Source of the DNA: Rhodoferax sp.
GTDB lineage: Bacteria > Pseudomonadota > Gammaproteobacteria > Burkholderiales > Burkholderiaceae_C
Reading direction: 5' to 3'
Length of the DNA: 64,000 nucleotides
Assembly: GCF_028714215.1 (NCBI RefSeq)
Contig: NZ_JAQTMS010000001.1
Coordinates: 1 to 64,000, forward strand
In this document: piece by piece, positions 9,741 through 16,950 of the stretch
How the letters are laid out: each line of letters opens with the position of its first letter
Position numbering within the stretch: position 1 is the stretch's first letter
Notes under the pieces: model-generated
The model's database searches: none
What the model saw: the letters and a program-made list of their open reading frames with translations, nothing else
Told to the model about the DNA's origin: nothing
Program-made: the position numbers and the translations under genes

Positions 9741-9753
9741 TGGTGGGCTGGCG
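9741..9753. other. Distal attachment-site remnant (ssrA 3'-end copy)
   Basis: TGGTGGGCTGGCG matches 13 of 14 bases of the ssrA 3' end (TGGTGGAGCTGGCG, 24923-24936), with one base missing. The next bases also keep a weaker match (TCAATTGAA versus GGATTTGAA). It is in the same orientation as ssrA. The match is short, but its position next to a displaced terminator and integrase arm sites supports it. Confidence 0.5.
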
Positions 9754-9824
9754 TCAATTGAATGATGCCCCGCAACCCGCATGAACGCTAGGTTTTCACT
9801 TTTTCAACTAAATTTTGTTCCCCG

Positions 9825-9848
9825 GTTTGTTCCCCGGTTTGGTGTTTG
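9825..9848. repeat. Tandem integrase arm-type repeats, left end
   Basis: Two perfect tandem copies of TTGTTCCCCGGT (9825-9836 and 9837-9848); a weaker third (TACCCCGGT) follows about 11 bases later. The same 12-mer or its complement occurs four times between the integrase gene and ssrA (24717-24800). Repeats at both ends of an element next to a tyrosine recombinase gene are the usual layout of arm-type binding sites. Protein binding is inferred. Confidence 0.65.
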
Positions 9849-10068
9849 CTACCCCGGTTTAGCGTGATTCCTAGGCGCCATCGCTAGATTATTTTTTGGG
9901 TCGCCGCAGCTCGGTGAGAGTTTGGCTGAAATACAACAAATCATAGATCATGGAATCGGAGTACCCCCCCCCTCATAATTCCCGCACGCAAAAGATTGCT
10001 TAAGCTATCGGTTTCCCGATTGAAAGTGCCAGAGATTTGACCCGCCCTACCCCGGCCCGGCCGCCCCG

Positions 10069-10216
10069 CCACCACGCCAGGCCATCGGCACCAGCTCCAA
10101 CGCACAGCTGCCTTGAGCAACGCAGCAGGGCGGGCGGCTGGTGCTCATGCAGGCTTGCGGCCAGGCCACCATGCCAAGCCATCGGCGCCAGCTCCAACGC
10201 ACAGCACAGACAGGCG
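10069..10216. repeat. About 150-bp imperfect repeat, copy 1 (one and a half units)
   Basis: Contains the unit CCATCGGCACCAGCTCCAAC...TCATGCAGGCTTGCGG followed by a half unit that starts again at CCACCATGCCAAGCCATCGG. The same one-and-a-half-unit block recurs at 10381-10528. The two copies flank the primase-gene 3' fragment exactly. No convincing gene is seen in either. An 18-base stretch (10145-10162) is identical to part of the primase-helicase gene (18998-19015), which hints that the repeat was built from primase-gene pieces. Confidence 0.65.
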
Positions 10217-10354
10217 TTCACAGCTCAAGGTTGAATATCTCAGGGGTGATCCGGTAGCACGTTGCCGGCCCTATGCCAGGCAGGCGCGGCCTACAGTCGA
10301 ACGGGCGGCCACCATCGGGTGCCAGGCAACCATGGTCGACCAGCACACGACCCG
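10216..10354 (-). pseudogene. 3'-end remnant of a second primase-helicase (DUF927) gene
   Basis: The minus strand encodes DHGCLAPDGGRPFDCRPR... to ...TPEIFNLEL and a stop at 10218. The last 39 residues are identical to the C-terminus of the intact gene at 16807. At DNA level it aligns with 16805-16950 with about seven substitutions and one gap; the six substitutions I checked inside the last 39 codons are all synonymous. Upstream of the match the frame runs into unrelated repeat sequence, so it is a fragment. It looks like the old end of a diverged allele left behind when cargo was inserted. Confidence 0.75.
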
Positions 10355-10380
10355 CGGGCGGCTGGGTGCGTGGCTGCCTA

Positions 10381-10528
10381 CCACCGCGCCAAGCCATCGG
10401 GGCACCAGCTCCAACGCACGGCCGCCTTGAGCAGCGCTGCAAGGCGGGCGGCGGTCACTCATGCAGGCTTGTGGCTGGCTGCCCTGCCACCTTGCCCGGC
10501 TATCGGCGCCAGCTCCAACACTCAGCCA
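10381..10528. repeat. About 150-bp imperfect repeat, copy 2
   Basis: Second copy of the block at 10069-10216: CCACCGCGCCAAGCCATCGG, then CCAGCTCCAAC, TCATGCAGGCTTG and a second CGGCGCCAGCTCCAAC about 105 bases on. It is more diverged than copy 1 and has a few single-base insertions. Confidence 0.6.
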
Positions 10529-11040
10529 CGGGGCACTTTGGGCAGCGCATCGGCTGGGCGTGCGCTTCGGGGTGTCGACATTTGGACTGCGACAACTGAG
10601 GGCACTGCGACAACCGCATGGGCATTGGGTTTGCGTGTCCTCAGTCTGCCCTCAGGCTCAAAAAAAGTGAGGGCAAATTTTTCCGGGTAAGTGCAAGGAC
10701 GTGCGGCCCTGCACTTATTCTGGTGTCTGGTGCCAGTGATTGCAGGCATTTGCAGCGCGGTAAAAATCCCGCACACCACCGCCTAACGGCGGCCCGGCAA
10801 TCCCCAGGCGGGGAGCGATGTTCTCAAGACGCGTTGATCTCGAAACATTTGGGAACCGTTACGGAGATGTGGCCAGGGTAACTCACCAGGCGACAATTTT
10901 GTCGCCGGCCGCTCCCATTTTCTGGCGACCGCGACCTGCGCAATGGCCGCTACGAAATCAGTCTGGATTGTGGTGGTATTGGCGCCATGCTGCTGACCAG
11001 CATTGCGTCTGTCAGCGGATGGGCCTGATGACGCTACTGG
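10529..11040. other. Non-coding stretch downstream of the tape-measure gene
   Basis: I see no supportable gene here; the open frames lack ribosome binding sites and recognisable protein sequence. It holds the left iteron cluster (10597-10677) and an 8-bp palindrome GGCGACAA/TTGTCGCC at 10889-10906. The tape-measure gene ends at 11041, and the minor-tail genes that follow it in phages are absent. Confidence 0.5.
10597..10677. repeat. Left iteron cluster (candidate replication site)
   Basis: Four copies of the core TGYCCTCA: inverted at 10597-10604, direct at 10634-10644 (TGTCCTCAG) and 10645-10655 (TGCCCTCAG), and an inverted exact copy of the full 11-mer (GTGAGGGCAAA) at 10667-10677. The same 11-mer is tandemly repeated at 23287-23330. 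The last two copies here can also fold as a hairpin next to a T run, so a terminator role is possible as well. Confidence 0.55.
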
Positions 11041-14000
11041 TCATGTAACGGCCCTGGTTGCAATGGCATCTCCGCCGGGCATTGCACGCTCCAACAAGCG
11101 AGCGGATTTGGATGTGTGGCCGGCCGTGGCGCGTGCCTCGTCGCGCAAGCCTTCGACTTCGGCACGCAGCAGTTTCATTTCTGAGATCAACTCCGGATCG
11201 CTGGCGCCGCCGGAGCGCAGCATGGAGGCGATCTGGTCAGCATTCCAAATGCGCGACGGGCCGGTGGCCTCCAGCTCCCAGCCACGCTCGCCGACAACGC
11301 GCAGGCCGCCACTGAAGTCGCCGCCATCCGCAAAGCCCGGGATCTGATCGCTTGCCTTGGCGCCTGAAAATAACGAGCCAATTTCGGACAGTGATTTGAC
11401 TGCGCCGAACGGCACGCCGTTGCCAAAAATCTCGTACCAAATGCTCTTGTCGTTGGGGAAGTAATTTTTCTGGTACGAAATGTCGTGCAGCAAAACGTTT
11501 TCAGAACTGTTTTGATTGGCCGTGATGATCCCGGTGTAGAGGTCGGCGAGGTTTGGCAGATCGCCCGTTTCAAGCACCTGGTAGGGCTTTGCGGGGCCGG
11601 ACAAGGCCATGAAGCCAAGCGCCATCAGGGCGGCTGGGCCAAGAGCGGACATCAAACCAGATCCCGCGCCGGCGGCTTCCGTTGCAGTTCCGGCCGCCGT
11701 TCCATATGCCCCGTTTGTCGCCAGCAGTCCATCGATCCCGCCACCGCCGTACCCCATGTTGGCCGCAACGGTGCCCAGCGCGTTGGGGACAGAGGTGGTG
11801 CCATTGAGTGCGCTTGCGAATGTTGAAACACCGCTTCCGATGCCGACACTGGTCGCAGCGCTCCCGGCGGCCGATTCAGCAGCTTTTGACTTAATCAAGC
11901 CGCCCAGCCCCAGCGCGTCAAGCAAGGATGTTCCAACGCCACTCAACTCGCCCGTAATCCAGACCGTGAATTTCTGCGCGGCCAGGCGGGCGAGCGAGTC
12001 CTTCAACGTCTCAATGAGGTTTTCGGCTTCGAACGCTCCATGCCTGAAAAAGCTGTAGGCGGCGTCCTCCATGCCCTTGTAAGTATTCCCCCATAGGGTT
12101 TTGGCCTGATTGGCTGCATTGCCGGCGCTGGCGATGTAGTCGATGTAGGCTTGATTGGCACCGGTGACCCAATCCTTTTCCATGGTCAGTCGGGTTTGCA
12201 TCGCCGGAATGAGCTTTTCGCGCAGGGTCTCGGTGACAGTGTCGAGTTGACCCTTGGCGCGGTTGAAGCCTTCTATGTCGTTGCCATAAATTGAGCCTAG
12301 CTGTTGAACCTGCTGGCGGTATTGAATTTCGATCTGGCGCTGCGCGTTCAGGAAGATGATCTGGTCGGCGGTCTTGCCAATCAGCGTTGTTTCGTACACG
12401 TACTGGTCGATTTGGTCATTGGCGGCATTGCGAGCGTTGCGAATGGTGTCGATGCTTTTCCACATCACGTCATCCATGACCTTGCGGTATTCAGTCTCGG
12501 CCTTGAGAACGTCTTTCAAGATGTTGTGTTCGTCGATTTCTCCAGCCACCGCGAGAAGCTCGGCCTTGTGCTCATCGGTCAAATCCTTGAGCGTGCCGAT
12601 GGTCAGCATATAGAGAGTTCTCTCGGCAATTGTTTGGTCATTTGTTCTGCCGAGCTGCTTCTCAAGGTCTTGAAGAGACTTTGTGAAATTGACCGTCTCC
12701 GCGGCCTGTTGAATCTGCGCGTCTTTAGCCTGATTGATGGCGTCGAGTTGATCGATCATTGCAAGCGTGTTTTGAAGCTCTTCATCGGTCAAAATGATGA
12801 GGCTGTTGGTCATATCGGAATAGAGCTTGGCCTGAATCTTCTGCGCGTCAGTCAACTTGCCAGTGCCATCAAGTTCTATTTGACCACTTAGAATTTTTGC
12901 TTCGATTGAAGAAATCAATTTGTCATAGGCGTCTTTCATCAAGCCGACTTTTCCGGGCACATCAGCACCTGTCCATGCGTTCCCGACGCTGGTAGCCGCA
13001 TCGGCGGCAGCGTTTGCACCCAGGCTGTCAGCGCCGAACGCTTGATTGATAGCCTGCGCGTTGTGAAGCATCTGGCCACTGATGTTGTCGCCGATTGCTC
13101 CAAGTCTGTTTTTTGCATCCGACCAGCCCGCCACCAAAATGTCTTTTGCGCCCGTCAAATTCCCGGATAGGGCGGCGACTGACGCAGCACCGAGCGTACC
13201 TATGCCAATGCCTATTGATTCAAGGATTCCGAGAACCCCCTCAGCCACAATAAAAACCCCCGTCTTGAAGGCATAAAAGGCCGAAGTAGCGATAGCTAAC
13301 GCCTGTCGAAACACAAATATCGCTTTCGGGAATCCATCTGAGAAATATTCGGCCAAATCCGTGAGGATCGGCATGAAGTTGTCGGCGATGACGCGCTTGA
13401 ATCCTTGCCCGGTTAACTCGGATTCTCGAGTGAAGGTCTGCATCGCCGTTTCATACCGGTCAACTTGTTTCTGCGTGCCAGGGCCAATGATCAGGCCGTA
13501 GGCGATGAGGCTGTCTTTTGCGGTTTGAACCTTATCATTGGTGATTGCTATGGCGTCTTGAATTTGCTTCTCGGTGCCCATGCCGATGGCTTGCGCGGCA
13601 GCGTTGCGATCCCATCCCTCTTTGTAGGTTCCCAACACACCAGCGGCATTGATCAGAATTTCCTTCGAGTCAAGCAAAACACCGTTTTGGTCTTTGTAGG
13701 TGATACCCAATCGATCCAGTTCGGTGGTGTTGGTGTGCGCGGCGATGGTGGCTTTCCCGAGCGTTCCTACGTAGTCGGTGGAGCTTATGCCAAGGACCTT
13801 TAAAGCCTCGTTCAAGGATGATGCTCCGACCGCGCTCAATGGAAGATTGTCCTGAAGCTTTTGAACTTCCTTGTTCATCGAGACGAGCGCGGTAATTTCA
13901 GCAGTCTTATAGCTTTCTCCGGTGATAAGCCCGACCAGGAAATCTATGCCTTTGTAGGCGGCATAGACAGCGCCCAAGACAGCGGCGGCCACCCCGGTGG

Positions 14001-14448
14001 CAAAAGCGATGCCCCAGATCACAACCGTTTTTTCGGTGTAATCCTTGAAGTCTTGCCAAAGAGCCTGCGCTTTGTCAATACCAATTGCGGTGGCGCCACC
14101 GATTGCGTAGGCGAACTTCTCCTGCCACGTCTTCAATGATTCAAACGCAGCATCCGGCACTCTGAGCGCATTGGGGTCGATTTTGAGCGCCACCAGCGAC
14201 GCGGCCGTGTTGTCGGCGGCGTCCTTGGCAATGGCCAGCAGGCGCTTGGTTTCCTCCCAAGTACGACCGAAAAGAGATGCACGCTCTTTTTCAACAGCAG
14301 ACATCGCATTGATCGAATTTTGCACCTGAACCATTGACAAACCAATTGCAGACATAGAGTCGTTGGTCATCTGCTTGGCGGCCTGAAAATCCTGCGCAAG
14401 CTGCGCAAAATCTGCCGATATTTGAATTTCGAGGGCGCCAGCGATCAT
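11041..14448 (-). CDS. Phage tail tape-measure protein (1135 aa)
   Basis: The N-terminus is alpha-helical (SADFAQLAQDFQAAKQ...), followed by hydrophobic glycine/alanine-rich segments (about residues 150-180 and 380-450), long coiled-coil stretches (about 500-800), and a C-terminal tail with GFADGGDFSGGLRVVGERG...WNADQIASML. That last motif is characteristic of tape-measure proteins of long-tailed phages. In a phage it sets tail length and is ejected with DNA. The frame is intact. It starts 4 bases inside the preceding 63-aa gene, so translation is coupled. No tail tube, baseplate, capsid or terminase gene is nearby. Confidence 0.88.
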   Translation of the reverse strand: MIAGALEIQISADFAQLAQDFQAAKQMTNDSMSAIGLSMVQVQNSINAMSAVEKERASLFGRTWEETKRLLAIAKDAADNTAASLVALKIDPNALRVPDAAFESLKTWQEKFAYAIGGATAIGIDKAQALWQDFKDYTEKTVVIWGIAFATGVAAAVLGAVYAAYKGIDFLVGLITGESYKTAEITALVSMNKEVQKLQDNLPLSAVGASSLNEALKVLGISSTDYVGTLGKATIAAHTNTTELDRLGITYKDQNGVLLDSKEILINAAGVLGTYKEGWDRNAAAQAIGMGTEKQIQDAIAITNDKVQTAKDSLIAYGLIIGPGTQKQVDRYETAMQTFTRESELTGQGFKRVIADNFMPILTDLAEYFSDGFPKAIFVFRQALAIATSAFYAFKTGVFIVAEGVLGILESIGIGIGTLGAASVAALSGNLTGAKDILVAGWSDAKNRLGAIGDNISGQMLHNAQAINQAFGADSLGANAAADAATSVGNAWTGADVPGKVGLMKDAYDKLISSIEAKILSGQIELDGTGKLTDAQKIQAKLYSDMTNSLIILTDEELQNTLAMIDQLDAINQAKDAQIQQAAETVNFTKSLQDLEKQLGRTNDQTIAERTLYMLTIGTLKDLTDEHKAELLAVAGEIDEHNILKDVLKAETEYRKVMDDVMWKSIDTIRNARNAANDQIDQYVYETTLIGKTADQIIFLNAQRQIEIQYRQQVQQLGSIYGNDIEGFNRAKGQLDTVTETLREKLIPAMQTRLTMEKDWVTGANQAYIDYIASAGNAANQAKTLWGNTYKGMEDAAYSFFRHGAFEAENLIETLKDSLARLAAQKFTVWITGELSGVGTSLLDALGLGGLIKSKAAESAAGSAATSVGIGSGVSTFASALNGTTSVPNALGTVAANMGYGGGGIDGLLATNGAYGTAAGTATEAAGAGSGLMSALGPAALMALGFMALSGPAKPYQVLETGDLPNLADLYTGIITANQNSSENVLLHDISYQKNYFPNDKSIWYEIFGNGVPFGAVKSLSEIGSLFSGAKASDQIPGFADGGDFSGGLRVVGERGWELEATGPSRIWNADQIASMLRSGGASDPELISEMKLLRAEVEGLRDEARATAGHTSKSARLLERAMPGGDAIATRAVT

Positions 14449-14636
14449 GATGCGTGTCCTTTGAGTTGTTTCTGGCTATTTCCCCGCGTGCTGAAGTTGG
14501 ATCGACCCGTTTTGACGAACAAGGCGCGAATCTCTTTTTCAGCGATGCTCAGGCGTGTGTTCTGTGCCGCTTTGAATTCATTCCAGTGGCGACGTTGCTC
14601 TTTGAGATCGGACAAGACATCTTCGATGGCTGCCAT
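14445..14636 (-). CDS. Small coiled-coil protein coupled to the tape-measure gene (63 aa)
   Basis: I chose the ATG at 14636 (MAAIEDVLSDLKEQRRHWNE...) because AAGGT lies 7 bases upstream; a longer frame from TTG at 14696 would only translate the repeated intergenic DNA. The protein is charged and helical, with heptad-like Leu/Ile spacing in the first 45 residues and a basic tail. The stop overlaps the tape-measure start (ATGA). By position it could be a tail-assembly partner, but I do not recognise the family. Confidence 0.6.
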   Translation of the reverse strand: MAAIEDVLSDLKEQRRHWNEFKAAQNTRLSIAEKEIRALFVKTGRSNFSTRGNSQKQLKGHAS

Positions 14637-14661
14637 AGCGATTACCTTAATCAAGTGCCCT

Positions 14662-14722
14662 GCAAGTGCAGTGTTCACATCAAGATACGCTGTCAAATTC
14701 CCGATTTAGCGAGAGCCGGGAA
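14662..14722. repeat. 60-bp direct repeat, copy 1
   Basis: Matches 15938-15998 with only a few mismatches, same orientation, 1276 bp apart. It covers the last codons of a gene (encoding FPALAKSGI-stop) and the following intergenic bases. The segment between the copies carries the 67-aa, 226-aa and 69-aa genes. Confidence 0.8.
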
Positions 14723-14755
14723 ATTTGGTGCGTAACTTTTTTGAGAATCAGTCAT
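14693..14755 (-). pseudogene. 3'-end remnant of a paralogue of the 142-aa gene
   Basis: Twenty codons reading MTDSQKSYAPNFPALAKSGI, then a stop. The end of the intact gene at 15969 reads LTDTKKKLREEFPALPKSGI. Eleven of the aligned residues agree, including nine of the last ten, yet nothing homologous lies upstream. This is a leftover gene end, or possibly a very short expressed peptide. No good ribosome binding site is seen. Confidence 0.6.
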
Positions 14756-14811
14756 GGGCATAAGCCAGGCGGGCTGGACGCAGCGCACCAGGGCCCCGCA
14801 GGGCTATGTCC

Positions 14812-15021
14812 CTAACGAGTTTGTGTTCCTGATGCGCTGCGATTCGGTTATAGCCGCACCCCCAGCCAGAAAAGCATAAGTCCGCAAACGACCCATGCGG
14901 CCGGTGGCGATAGCGCTGCGATACCATGACCGATCATCGCGATTCCGCCGAATACCAGAGCGTCGCGCAGATCCACGTCCGGGCGCCACGCCAACAGCAG
15001 CTTGAAGCGCCCTAAAGTCAC
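14812..15021 (-). CDS. Small membrane protein, 69 aa, GTG start
   Basis: Read by hand. It starts VTLGRFKLLLAWRPDVDLRD and continues with two short hydrophobic stretches (ALVFGGIAMIGHGIAAL and AAWVVCGLMLFWLGC, residues about 21-55) separated by SPP, so probably a membrane hairpin, then a polar tail. The GTG overlaps the stop of the 226-aa coiled-coil gene (GTGA), which supports coupled translation. No family recognised; small two-helix proteins of this kind are common in phage and satellite operons. Confidence 0.6.
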
Positions 15022-15698
15022 GCGTTAACCCATCCGTCTGCGTTGGCGCGGCGTGCGCCGGTGGACGGTGTAGGTTTGGCCTTGGGTGGAATCTGGGCGC
15101 GGACAATGTCAGGAAGGTCGGACGCTTGAACGAACCCATACTGTTCGCACTCCAGCAGGAAGCGGAAGATTCGACTTTGATTGTCCCGGAGAAAGCCAAC
15201 TCCAGGCATCGTCATAGGCCGAAGAATGCCGCAATCCGGCACGTTTGTGTCATGAAGTGCGCGACGCAAAGCGTCCTCCCGTTCCATGGCGATGTTCATT
15301 TCAATCGCCGCCTTGGCCAGCGCCGCGACGTTGGCCCTGTGTTGCGGCAATAGGTCGGTGGCAATGCCCTTGCCCACCACGCTACGCAACTCGGAGAAGA
15401 TGTTCTGCTGCATTGACACCGCCTCTCTCAGCACAATGATTTTGTGCGTGAGCTCTCCAAGGGTTTGGGTGAGTGCCCCCCGATTCAAGCCGGCGGCGAG
15501 AGTACCACCTGATAGCAACGCTGTCGCTTCCTCGGTGATCCTGTTGCGAGCATGGTCAGCCAGTGAGTTAAGGCCGGATTGCACTTCATCGCGCTTGCGT
15601 TCGAGCGCGTCCAATTCCAGTTTCAGCTTGGTGTAGTGCTCAACTGCGGCCGTATAGCGCGGATCGCGTTCAAGGCGGATATCGATCTCCGTGTTCAT
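15018..15698 (-). CDS. Coiled-coil protein of unknown function (226 aa)
   Basis: An AAAGGA ribosome binding site precedes the ATG, which overlaps the stop of the 67-aa gene (ATGA). Residues 10-60 and 85-145 are strongly helical and charged with coiled-coil spacing (YTKLKLELDALERKRDEVQ). The C-terminal third (from about 155) includes FLRDNQSRIFRFLLECEQYG and a proline/basic tail. No enzyme motif is seen. It sits in the small cassette flanked by the 60-bp direct repeats. Confidence 0.65.
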   Translation of the reverse strand: MNTEIDIRLERDPRYTAAVEHYTKLKLELDALERKRDEVQSGLNSLADHARNRITEEATALLSGGTLAAGLNRGALTQTLGELTHKIIVLREAVSMQQNIFSELRSVVGKGIATDLLPQHRANVAALAKAAIEMNIAMEREDALRRALHDTNVPDCGILRPMTMPGVGFLRDNQSRIFRFLLECEQYGFVQASDLPDIVRAQIPPKAKPTPSTGARRANADGWVNA

Positions 15699-15898
15699 TT
15701 GGTTCCTTTGTTGGTCATAACTTTCCGATGGTGCAGACTCAGTGCTTCGCTGTTGGCGTCGCAGCCGGGTGCGAGGCTCTGCCTTTGGTGAAACTCTTGA
15801 AGCGTGATGTTCTCGCGCTCCAAGTGGTTTCTGAAAGGGGGTATTTGTTCAATCGGCGTTTTACGTTGTCCGCTTCGTCTTGCTGTTGCTCGTTCCAT
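15695..15898 (-). CDS. Small basic protein of unknown function (67 aa)
   Basis: The ATG at 15898 has a strong site (AAGGAAAGGAAG) just upstream, better than the GTG at 15934. The product, MERATARRSGQRKTPIEQIP..., is polar and basic with no hydrophobic segment. It is first in the cassette after the 60-bp repeat and is coupled to the 226-aa gene by a 4-base overlap. No family recognised. Confidence 0.55.
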   Translation of the reverse strand: MERATARRSGQRKTPIEQIPPFRNHLERENITLQEFHQRQSLAPGCDANSEALSLHHRKVMTNKGTK

Positions 15899-15937
15899 AA
15901 CTTCCTTTCCTTGTTGCTGTTGAAAATTGCGCACCGT

Positions 15938-15998
15938 GCGAGTGCAGTGTTCACGTCAAGATACGCTGTCAAATTCCCGATTTGGGGAGAGCCGGGAA
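15938..15998. repeat. 60-bp direct repeat, copy 2
   Basis: The partner of 14662-14722. It spans the end of the 142-aa gene (codons for FPALPKSGI and the stop at 15969) and about 30 bases after it. The minus strand contains TTGACA just past the stop in both copies, a possible -35 box, but I see no good -10 at the right spacing. Confidence 0.8.
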
Positions 15999-16397
15999 TT
16001 CCTCGCGTAATTTTTTCTTGGTGTCGGTCAGGTGGTTTTGCAGCGTCTTGAACGGCACTTGCACGCGGCCGCGCTTCGGTAGGTGGACCGTCGCCAGTTG
16101 CCATATGCGATCGATCTTTTCAACTGGTGACGCCCGCTCGCCGTGTAATTGCCGGCGAGCAGCCTCCAGTTCCAATTGATCAAGCAACTGCGCGAACGAG
16201 TACGGCGGCCCGGCACGCCTTGCACAATCAAGCACCAGCTGCGCCAGGTGCCCCGGGCGTTTTCCTGTGTGCTGTTGCCGCTGAAATTTGATGCCAATAC
16301 GAACGAGTTCAATCAGTTCGTCCCGCTTCGGTCCGGCGGGCACGTGGCGCACCAGCGTTTCGGTGGCGGTGACCGGGGTCATGTACTGAAGCGGCAT
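15969..16397 (-). CDS. Unknown 142-aa protein ending FPALPKSGI
   Basis: A mainly helical, basic protein. The N-terminal half has RDELIELVRIGIKFQRQQHTGKRP and the second half has KIDRIWQLATVHLP and VPFKTLQNHLTDTKKKLREE. AAGGTG lies about 10 bases before the chosen ATG. It resembles small conserved proteins of integrative elements, but I cannot name a family. Its 3' end is duplicated at 14693, so it is the intact host gene of a nested insertion. Confidence 0.6.
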   Translation of the reverse strand: MPLQYMTPVTATETLVRHVPAGPKRDELIELVRIGIKFQRQQHTGKRPGHLAQLVLDCARRAGPPYSFAQLLDQLELEAARRQLHGERASPVEKIDRIWQLATVHLPKRGRVQVPFKTLQNHLTDTKKKLREEFPALPKSGI

Positions 16398-16439
16398 CCC
16401 AACAAGGCACCTTGGTTGCGATGGAGATAGAAGAGACCG

Positions 16440-16763
16440 TCAGGGGGTTCCGTCTGCTGACCCGTTCAGCCTCGCCAGTTGTGTATGCAGATCAACCAAT
16501 ACGGCCTTTGCCAACGCCCGAGTTCTGTCTCTTGTTTTGGCAGTCTTAGTCTCAAAGTTCTGCGCATTCCTGCCCCCCTTCCTGCGCTCTCCCCGTGAAC
16601 CCTTGACAGCGGCAAGGCCCCGCATTGTCGCGGCGATCTGAGCAGCTTCGCGTTCGGCGCGATCCACAAAATCGAGGGCGTCTTGCGCCCGGGCGATGCG
16701 GGCCTCCAGGTCTGCGCGTTGACTCGACAGGTCTGGATTGTTGCTGTTGACTTCATTGGCCAT
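16440..16763 (-). CDS. Coiled-coil protein of unknown function (107 aa)
   Basis: The ATG at 16763 (MANEVNSNNPDLSSQRADLE...) is preceded by AAGGAG, so I prefer it to the earlier in-frame start at 16817, which would lie inside the primase gene end. Residues 15-60 form a charged coiled coil; residues 55-85 are very basic (GSRGERRKGGRNAQ), suggesting nucleic-acid contact. It begins 44 bases after the primase-helicase gene ends. Confidence 0.6.
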   Translation of the reverse strand: MANEVNSNNPDLSSQRADLEARIARAQDALDFVDRAEREAAQIAATMRGLAAVKGSRGERRKGGRNAQNFETKTAKTRDRTRALAKAVLVDLHTQLARLNGSADGTP

Positions 16764-16804
16764 AATTTCTCCTTGGGTTAAAACATTGGGAAAAAGCACA
16801 GGGG

Positions 16805-16950
16805 GTTCACAGCTCAAGGTTGAATATCTCAGGCGTGATCCGGTAGCACGTTGCAGGCCCTATGCCGGGCAGGCGCGGCCTACAGTCGAACGGGCGGCCG
16901 CCATCGGGCGCCAGGCAGCCGTGATCAAACAGCACGCGGCACACGACCCG
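16805..16950. repeat. 3' end of the primase-helicase gene, duplicated at 10216-10354
   Basis: This 146-bp stretch, the last part of the primase-helicase gene plus 2 bases, is repeated 6.6 kb to the left in the same orientation. The 6.6 kb between holds the tape-measure module. The synonymous nature of the differences points to two diverged alleles rather than a fresh copy. Confidence 0.8.

Noticed and set aside
9965..9975. Run of nine C in the left end of the element
   Set aside because: A single homopolymer with no gene around it to be phase-varied; could be a sequencing artefact.
10037..10690. Several 60-140-codon frames in the repeat region
   Set aside because: All are low-complexity products of the 95-105-bp repeats, with no start signals.
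10818..11048. 76-codon plus-strand frame downstream of the tape-measure gene
   Set aside because: No ribosome binding site, no family resemblance, opposite to all element genes.
14804..15199. 131-codon minus-strand frame over the 226-aa gene end
   Set aside because: Arg/Ser/Pro-rich shadow; the frame one base over gives the membrane protein at 14812-15021, which overlaps its neighbour properly.
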